Positions 6,347-10,782 of a stretch of DNA of 10,782 nt are shown in pieces (the first letter of the stretch is position 1; every line of letters starts with the position of its first letter). This DNA comes from Bordetella parapertussis (GTDB lineage: Bacteria; Pseudomonadota; Gammaproteobacteria; Burkholderiales; SG8-41), in contig CAMBSS010000138.1 of the NCBI GenBank assembly GCA_945870465.1, positions 1-10,782 of the forward strand, in the 5' to 3' direction. The translations under genes were made by a program, and so were the position numbers. The notes under the pieces are model-generated. The model saw only the letters and a program-made list of their open reading frames with translations. It had not been told where the DNA came from and made no database searches.

Positions 6347-7881
6347 GCCATGCCTATCGGTTCGGCCAGTTGCTCAAGCACTTTGCCCGGCCGCGCGCGC
6401 ATCAGCGCCTCCAGCTCGGCGCGCACTTTGCTGTAACCCGGATCGTCGAACAGGTTTTGCATTTCGCCCGGGTCGTTGACGAGATCGTAGAGTTCGCCCG
6501 CGCCGGAGCCGAGCTCGAAAGTGCATTTATGCGTCTTGGTGCGCACGGTGCGCAACTGCAGGCCGACGCCGCAGCGTGACGGATGCACGTGCCACTCCAT
6601 CCATGCCGCATCGCGCGTCGCGCCGGTTCCCGTCAGCAGCGGTTTCAGCGTGCGGCTCTGCACCGCCATCGGCGCGGTCGCGCCGGCATAATCGTAAAAC
6701 GTCGCCGCGAGATCGAGTGTGGACACCGGCTCCGTCACGACCTGGTTGGCGGCGACGCCGGGCCCGCGCGCTATCATGCCGATGCGCAGTAAATCCTCGT
6801 ACGGCGTCGGGCCTTTCAGATACAGGCCGTGGTTGCCGAGCAGGTCGCCGTGATCGGTGGTGTAAATAACGAGCGTGTTGTCCGCGAGCCCCTGCGCAGC
6901 CAGCGCTTCGAGTATGCGGCCGACGCTGTGGTCGATCAGAGAAATCATGCCGTAGTAATTCGCGGTCATGTGCGCGAGCTGCTCGTCGGTCTGGTCGGCC
7001 ACGCGCGAGCCTTCGGCGCGGTATTTGAGCATCGCCGGATCGGAGAGTTGCGGCACGCCTTCGAGCGTCGCCTTGTGCCACCATGGCCGGCGCTCGAGAT
7101 CGCGTTTGCGGTTCTTCGGCAGCGTGACGCTCGCGGGGTCGTACAGCCTCGACCACGGCTCGGGGCAATCGAATGCGTGATGCGGGTCAGGAAACGATGC
7201 CCACATGCAGAATGGTTTCGACGCATCGCGCTGCTCCAGGCGATGGATAGTGCGGTCGGCGATCCACGTGCTGTTGTGCCACGCCACCGGCAGCGCGGAA
7301 TTCCACGTCTGCGCGGCGCCGACATCGGGCGGCAGGCTGGTCGCCCACAATTTGACTGCCTCTTCATCGTGCCCGCGCGACAACAGCCAGCGCTCGTAAT
7401 GTCCCATCGGCGGGCGCTCGAGCGGGCGCGTGCGGTGCAGATGGCCCAGCACCGTCAGTTCGACGTGATCGAACCCCATGTACGGCCCGAACCAGCTTGG
7501 GCCGAAATTGGCCTGGCTCTTGTTGCATTCCGGCGTGCCGGTCGCCTTGAAGGTCGCCTTGGTTGCAAAGTGCGCCTTGCCGATGAATGCGGTTTCATAA
7601 CCGCTTTTGGCGAGCGTGCCGGCGAAACCCTGCGCGCCGACTTTGGGATCGAGGTCGACGCCGTTGTCCCACACGCCGTGCGTCAGTGGCAGCAATCCAG
7701 TGAGTATGGACGCGCGCGACGGCTGGCATACGAGGTTGGGCGTGATGCAGGCATTAAAGCGCGTGCCGTCGCGCGCGAGGCGGTCGAGATGCGGCGTTTT
7801 GATTTCGGGGCGCTCGAACCCGTAGCAGTCGCCGCGTTGCTGGTCGGAAGTGATAAGCAGAATGTTAGGGCGTTGGGTCAT
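6343..7881 (-). CDS. Cys-type sulfatase / alkaline-phosphatase-superfamily hydrolase (sulfatase 1)
   Basis: This 512-residue sulfatase family protein begins directly with the core strand RPNILLITSDQQ (D13 is a metal ligand) and has no signal peptide, so it is predicted cytoplasmic. The formylglycine motif is CQPSRASILTG (C52-G62), matching C-x-P-S-R. Further active-site elements are IGKAHF (K102, H104), FPDPHHAF (230-237), YTTDHGDLLGNHG (D343, H344) and LYLKG (K356). The C-terminal ELYDLVNDPGE (463-473) is typical of the family. C52 must be converted to formylglycine by a separate enzyme that is not encoded here. The overall pattern recalls the choline-sulfatase / phosphonate monoester hydrolase side of the family, so a phosphoester or phosphonate ester substrate is also possible. 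Start at the ATG 7879-7881; only a weak purine-rich stretch precedes it. The stop overlaps Bug protein 2. Confidence 0.93.
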   Translation of the reverse strand: MTQRPNILLITSDQQRGDCYGFERPEIKTPHLDRLARDGTRFNACITPNLVCQPSRASILTGLLPLTHGVWDNGVDLDPKVGAQGFAGTLAKSGYETAFIGKAHFATKATFKATGTPECNKSQANFGPSWFGPYMGFDHVELTVLGHLHRTRPLERPPMGHYERWLLSRGHDEEAVKLWATSLPPDVGAAQTWNSALPVAWHNSTWIADRTIHRLEQRDASKPFCMWASFPDPHHAFDCPEPWSRLYDPASVTLPKNRKRDLERRPWWHKATLEGVPQLSDPAMLKYRAEGSRVADQTDEQLAHMTANYYGMISLIDHSVGRILEALAAQGLADNTLVIYTTDHGDLLGNHGLYLKGPTPYEDLLRIGMIARGPGVAANQVVTEPVSTLDLAATFYDYAGATAPMAVQSRTLKPLLTGTGATRDAAWMEWHVHPSRCGVGLQLRTVRTKTHKCTFELGSGAGELYDLVNDPGEMQNLFDDPGYSKVRAELEALMRARPGKVLEQLAEPIGMA

Positions 7882-7923
7882 TGTGGTCTCTAGTTTTTAG
7901 AAGCGGACTCAAAAACAATTTGG

Positions 7924-8045
7924 AACCGCCGATGAATTCTTTTTAATACCCCCTTGAGGGGTACGCAGATAACCGCAAGGGACTTATCCTTCGTTAGGAA
8001 AATTTCTGAAATTGTATCGGCGTTAATCGGCGTTAATCGGCGGTT
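7924..8045. repeat. AACCGCCGAT-ended intergenic element, copy 1
   Basis: The ends are exact inverted 10-mers: AACCGCCGAT (7924-7933) and ATCGGCGGTT (8036-8045). The right end is part of three tandem decamers at 8016, 8026 and 8036 (ATCGGCGTTA twice, then ATCGGCGGTT). Inside the left end is a small hairpin, TACCCC-CTTGA-GGGGTA (7947-7963). Its first 54 bases match copy 2 at 10584-10637 in 48 positions, in the same orientation. It lies between Bug protein 3 and sulfatase 1, taking up about half of a 226-base spacer. The rest of that spacer holds an imperfect 11-base direct repeat (GAGATGAGTTT / GAGACGAGTTA, 8067-8088) and A/T-rich runs; I see no clear promoter for sulfatase 1 in it. Confidence 0.87.
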
Positions 8046-8107
8046 GCTTGTCGGTGTTGTATTTTTGAGATGAGTTTGAGACGAGTTATAGCTCTAATTT
8101 TTTTCTC

Positions 8108-9085
8108 TTATTGTTTGTTCAAGCCCAGTTCGGTCAGCAGCACGCGAAAGCGTATCGCTTCGGCATCGAGAAATTCGCGCAGCTTCGGTCCGGTGACGAA
8201 ATTGCGCCGCCAGAAATTGCGCTCCAGCTCTTTTTTCCATGCCTCGGATTCATTAACTGCAGCCAGTGCATTTTCCCAGAACGCCACGTGTTCGCGGCGC
8301 ATGTCTTTCGCGCCTATGATGCCGCGCCAGTTGGTGAACACGGCGTCGAAACCCTGTTCTTTCATCGTCGGCACGACCGCCAGCGGACCCGTCAACCGTT
8401 GCGGGCTGATCACCGCCAGCGCACGCACGCGCCCGGCCGCCATATACGGCGGCATATTGGCGGCAGTGCCGCACACGATTTCGATTTCGCCGGCCAGCAT
8501 GGCGATGATGCCGTCGCCCGCCGACTTGTAAGGTATGAACCGTGACTTGCGCACGTCGATACCCATGGACTTCCATGCGACGGCCGCCCCCGTGTGCCCC
8601 CCCGCCCCCAGGCCGGGACCAAAACCTATCGCCACCGCGCCCGCGTCGGCCTGCAGCCTGTCGCGCACGTCGGCCATCGATTTCAGCGGCGAGTCGGCAC
8701 GCACCACCAGCACGAAGTAATCGTCGAACAGCAGCGCCAGCGGCGTGACGTCGCGGTGCCCGATGTTGTGCGCGCCGGTGACCTGGTTAGACACCAGGTT
8801 GGTGTTGCCGATCGAAATGGCGTGCCCATCGCTGCGATCGTTCAGATAATTCCACGCGATGCCATTGCCGGCACCCGGCTTGTTGATGACAACGATGGGC
8901 ACGCCGATGGCGCGCGTATCGTCCCAGATCTTCTGCATCAGGCGCGCCGTCAGATCGAGGCTGCCTGCAGGTGACGACGGCGATATGAATGCAACAGGGC
9001 GCGACGGCTTCCAGCCTTGCGCCGCGGCGTGAAACGACGCCAGCGCCAGCGCCGCAACCATTGCGACACGCATGTACAAAATCAT
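8108..9085 (-). CDS. Divergent Bug/TctC-family periplasmic solute-binding protein 3
   Basis: This 325-residue protein has a Sec signal peptide cleaved at about HAAA-Q (after residue 22) and the general Bug layout, with NKPGAGN (68-74), IGFGPGLGAGGHTG (153-166) and FIPYKSAGDG (183-192). The usual first ligand-loop motif PGGxxD is altered to SPAGSLD (38-44), and the middle of the protein departs clearly from Bug proteins 1 and 2. It probably binds a different carboxylate. The ATG at 9083-9085 is fixed by a strong AAGGAGG five bases upstream (9091-9097). It is divergent from sulfatase 2 with a 135-base shared control region, and the next gene on its own strand is sulfatase 1. Its stop (TAA, 8108-8110) is 62 bases from repeat copy 1. 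Confidence 0.88.
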   Translation of the reverse strand: MILYMRVAMVAALALASFHAAAQGWKPSRPVAFISPSSPAGSLDLTARLMQKIWDDTRAIGVPIVVINKPGAGNGIAWNYLNDRSDGHAISIGNTNLVSNQVTGAHNIGHRDVTPLALLFDDYFVLVVRADSPLKSMADVRDRLQADAGAVAIGFGPGLGAGGHTGAAVAWKSMGIDVRKSRFIPYKSAGDGIIAMLAGEIEIVCGTAANMPPYMAAGRVRALAVISPQRLTGPLAVVPTMKEQGFDAVFTNWRGIIGAKDMRREHVAFWENALAAVNESEAWKKELERNFWRRNFVTGPKLREFLDAEAIRFRVLLTELGLNKQ

Positions 9086-9090
9086 GGCCT

Positions 9091-9097
9091 CCTCCTT
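9091..9097 (-). promoter_or_regulatory. Strong ribosome binding site of Bug protein 3
   Basis: AAGGAGG on the minus strand, five bases before the ATG at 9083-9085. It is the best Shine-Dalgarno sequence in the window and selects this ATG over the one four codons downstream. Confidence 0.8.
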
Positions 9098-9137
9098 GCA
9101 ATTATTTTTTAAATCGGCGACGCACGCGGGAACGCCT

Positions 9138-9166
9138 GCGACGGAACCGGAAAACCCACTTATACT
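9138..9166 (+). promoter_or_regulatory. Candidate promoter of sulfatase 2
   Basis: TATACT at 9161-9166 matches five of six bases of a sigma-70 -10 box. GCGACG at 9138-9143 is a weak -35 (three of six) at a 17-base spacing. Transcription would start near 9173, giving a leader of about 48 bases before the ATG at 9221. Its -10 overlaps that of the opposing promoter. Confidence 0.45.
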
Positions 9167-9191
9167 ATCTGTGTACCTTTGCCGGTTTCAA
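9162..9191 (-). promoter_or_regulatory. Candidate promoter of Bug protein 3
   Basis: On the minus strand TTGAAA (9186-9191, five of six for -35) is followed after 18 bases by TAGTAT (9162-9167, four of six for -10). The start would be near 9155, about 70 bases before the gene. Its -10 shares bases 9162-9166 with the -10 of the sulfatase 2 promoter, so the two could exclude each other. Confidence 0.4.
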
Positions 9192-9220
9192 CTGCTTTTC
9201 ACTGCTTCCCGAAAATAAAC

Positions 9221-10585
9221 ATGCCCACTCCGACTGCCATGCGCCCGCCAAACATCGTGTTCATCCTCGCCGACAATCTCGGCTGGGGCGAACTCGGCTG
9301 CTACGGCGGCGGCGAACTGCGCGGCGCGCCGACGCCGCGGCTCGATCACCTTGCGACCGAGGGGCTGCGTTTTCTCAACTTCAACGTCGAATCCGATTGC
9401 GTGCCGACGCGCTCGGCGCTGATGACCGGCCGCCACCCGATACGCACCGGCGCGCTGCAGTCAATACCTGCCGGCATGCCGCAGGGCCTGATCCCGTGGG
9501 AAATCACGCTGGCGCAATTGATCTCCGGCCAGGGCTATGCGACTGCTTGCTTCGGCAAATGGCATCTGGGCGACCGCGAAGGCCGCTATCCCAAGGACCG
9601 CGGCTTCGACGAGTGGTACGGCATACCGCGCACCACCAATGAAAGCATGTTTACCGCGTCGCCCGGTTACGATCCTGCGGTCGTGCCCATGCCTTATGTG
9701 ATGGAAGGCGTCAAAGGCCAGCCGGCAAAGAATTCGCATATCTACGATCTCGAAGCGCGCCGTCGCATCGATTCGGAACTGGCGGCAAAGACCATCGCGT
9801 TCATGACGCAACAGGCGAAAGCGAACAAGCCTTTCTTCGCATACGTGCCGCTGACGCACCTGCACTACCCGACGCTGCCGCACCAGGATTTCGCCGGCAA
9901 GACCGGCAACGGCGATTTTGCGGACTCGATGCACGAGATGGATTTCCGCGTCGGGCAGATTCTCGACGCGGTCGATGCGCTCGACATCCGCGACGACACG
10001 CTCTTCATCTTCGGCAGCGACAACGGCCCGGAATTCAGACGGCCATGGCGCGGCACTGCCGGCCCGTGGTCGGGCACCTATCACACGGCGATGGAAGGCG
10101 CGCTGCGCGTCCCGTTCATCATGCGCTGGCCCGGAAAAATCGCGGCGGGAGCCGTGACGAACGAGATGCTGCACATCACCGACCTCTATCCGACGCTCGC
10201 GCGTGTGACCGGCGCGACGGTGCCCGCCGACCGCGTGATCGACGGCGTGGACCAGCTCGAATTTCTGCTTGGCCGCAACGCGAAATCCTTGCGCGAGGGT
10301 TTCGTCTACTACATCAAGCAGGAACTGCGCGCCGCCAAATGGCGCGACTGGAAGCTGCACATCGTGCTCGAGCGCGAGCCCAACGACGGGCCGGTACATC
10401 TCGAGACGCCGTATCTGTTCAACGTCACGCGCGACCCGAAAGAAGAAACCGACGTCGGCAATGAATTCAGCTGGGTGCGCGGACCGATACGGCGCATGAT
10501 CCAGGCGTTCCAGGACAACCTCAAGGCCAATCCGCCAATTCCGCCGGGCGCGCCGGATGATTACGTGCCTAAAGCAAAATCGTAA
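9221..10585 (+). CDS. Cys-type arylsulfatase (sulfatase 2)
   Basis: This 454-residue arylsulfatase family protein starts almost directly with the core strand NIVFILADNLGWGELG (D18, N19) and has no signal peptide, so it is predicted cytoplasmic. The formylglycine motif is CVPTRSALMTG (C60-G70), with Thr instead of the usual Ser. GKWHLG (K113, H115), LTHLHYP (H213) and GSDNGP (D267, N268) complete the active site. The Lys expected before EGG in many arylsulfatases is not seen; the segment reads GTYHTAMEGALRVP (285-298), which I recall as normal for one subgroup. LFNVTRDPKEETDV (399-412) is the usual C-terminal motif. The ATG at 9221 is preferred because an upstream TTG (9179) adds no conserved sequence; an ATG at 9239 is also possible. 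It is transcribed away from Bug protein 3. Its TAA overlaps repeat copy 2. Confidence 0.92.
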   Translation: MPTPTAMRPPNIVFILADNLGWGELGCYGGGELRGAPTPRLDHLATEGLRFLNFNVESDCVPTRSALMTGRHPIRTGALQSIPAGMPQGLIPWEITLAQLISGQGYATACFGKWHLGDREGRYPKDRGFDEWYGIPRTTNESMFTASPGYDPAVVPMPYVMEGVKGQPAKNSHIYDLEARRRIDSELAAKTIAFMTQQAKANKPFFAYVPLTHLHYPTLPHQDFAGKTGNGDFADSMHEMDFRVGQILDAVDALDIRDDTLFIFGSDNGPEFRRPWRGTAGPWSGTYHTAMEGALRVPFIMRWPGKIAAGAVTNEMLHITDLYPTLARVTGATVPADRVIDGVDQLEFLLGRNAKSLREGFVYYIKQELRAAKWRDWKLHIVLEREPNDGPVHLETPYLFNVTRDPKEETDVGNEFSWVRGPIRRMIQAFQDNLKANPPIPPGAPDDYVPKAKS

Positions 10586-10714
10586 CCGCCGATAAATTCT
10601 TTTCAAGACCCCCTTGAGGGGTACGCCGATGAACGCAGATCGATCAACAACAGAAATCTGAATTGGTTGTCGTTTTTCCTGGCATGCCGTTTTCATCTGC
10701 GTGTATCGGCGGTT
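10584..10714. repeat. AACCGCCGAT-ended intergenic element, copy 2
   Basis: The ends are AACCGCCGAT (10584-10593) and its exact complement ATCGGCGGTT (10705-10714). The inner sequence has ACGCCGATGAACGCAGAT (10623-10640), which pairs in part with CATCTGCGTGTATCGGCGG near the right end (10694-10712), and the same ACCCCCTTGAGGGGT hairpin as copy 1. The sulfatase 2 stop codon TAA (10583-10585) shares its last two bases with the element. It could act as the 3'-end hairpin of that gene. It is in the same orientation as copy 1. Confidence 0.87.
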
Positions 10715-10745
10715 CCATCTTTGACTGAACCAAAATGCCCTTCGC

Positions 10746-10774
10746 TTGTTGGCGCGGATTTCATATTGTAAAAT
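10746..10774 (+). promoter_or_regulatory. Candidate promoter for a gene beyond the right edge
   Basis: TTGTTG (10746-10751) and TAAAAT (10769-10774, five of six for -10) are separated by 17 bases. No start codon with a usable frame follows before the window ends, so the target gene is not visible. The remaining spacer from 10715 shows nothing else. Confidence 0.4.
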
Positions 10775-10782
10775 CCCTGGCG

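Noticed and set aside
6829..7893. 354-codon open frame on the plus strand opposite sulfatase 1
   Set aside because: Composition is that of an antisense shadow, and the minus strand has all sulfatase motifs.
9461..10696. 411-codon open frame on the minus strand opposite sulfatase 2
   Set aside because: Its protein is Arg/Val/His-rich with no motif, while the opposite strand encodes a clear arylsulfatase; long antisense frames are expected in GC-rich DNA.
7924..10714. Composite transposon bounded by the two AACCGCCGAT elements
   Set aside because: No transposase gene and no target-site duplication is visible; only the direct-repeat bracketing is supported.

Overview
The window looks like chromosomal DNA of a GC-rich betaproteobacterium, most likely of the Burkholderiales. 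The reasons are three separate Bug/TctC-type periplasmic solute-binding proteins (a family hugely expanded in that order), heavy GC-ending codon use, and orphan binding proteins scattered among catabolic genes. This is inferred from gene content only; there is no rRNA or taxonomic marker gene.

Layout. Positions 1-146 hold the 3' end of a small one-helix membrane protein on the + strand. A REP-like inverted repeat (157-288) separates it from a convergent run of eight minus-strand genes. Read in transcription order (right to left), these are: Bug protein 3 (8108-9085), sulfatase 1 (6343-7881), Bug protein 2 (5381-6346), Bug protein 1 (4364-5332), an esterase-713-like lipoprotein (3264-4274), a LutA/YkgE-type iron-sulfur protein (2420-3151), a ketopantoate-reductase family protein (1377-2309) and a mandelate-racemase-like enzyme (289-1380). 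Sulfatase 2 (9221-10585) is divergent from Bug protein 3 on the + strand. The window ends in a likely promoter for a gene beyond the edge. No gene-free stretch exceeds 300 bases.

How the genes may work together. Both sulfatases are Cys-type (formylglycine) enzymes without signal peptides, and one overlaps a Bug gene by 4 bp, so import of a carboxylated sulfate ester followed by cytoplasmic desulfation is a reasonable inference. The left half (LutA-like, ketopantoate-reductase-like, mandelate-racemase-like) suggests 2-hydroxy-acid / 2-keto-acid chemistry. The TctA/TctB permease, the formylglycine-generating enzyme and LutB/LutC are all absent from the window. The substrate cannot be read from the sequence.

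The most unusual structure lies between the genes. Three consecutive spacers each hold an inverted array of tandem 7- or 8-base units, with a different unit in each spacer. Two further elements share AACCGCCGAT ... ATCGGCGGTT ends and bracket the Bug 3 / sulfatase 2 pair as direct repeats. Several arrays start exactly at, or inside, a stop codon. The mandelate-racemase-like protein also deserves attention: all recalled catalytic and metal-binding residues align with mandelate racemase at a constant offset, except that the second catalytic lysine is arginine.
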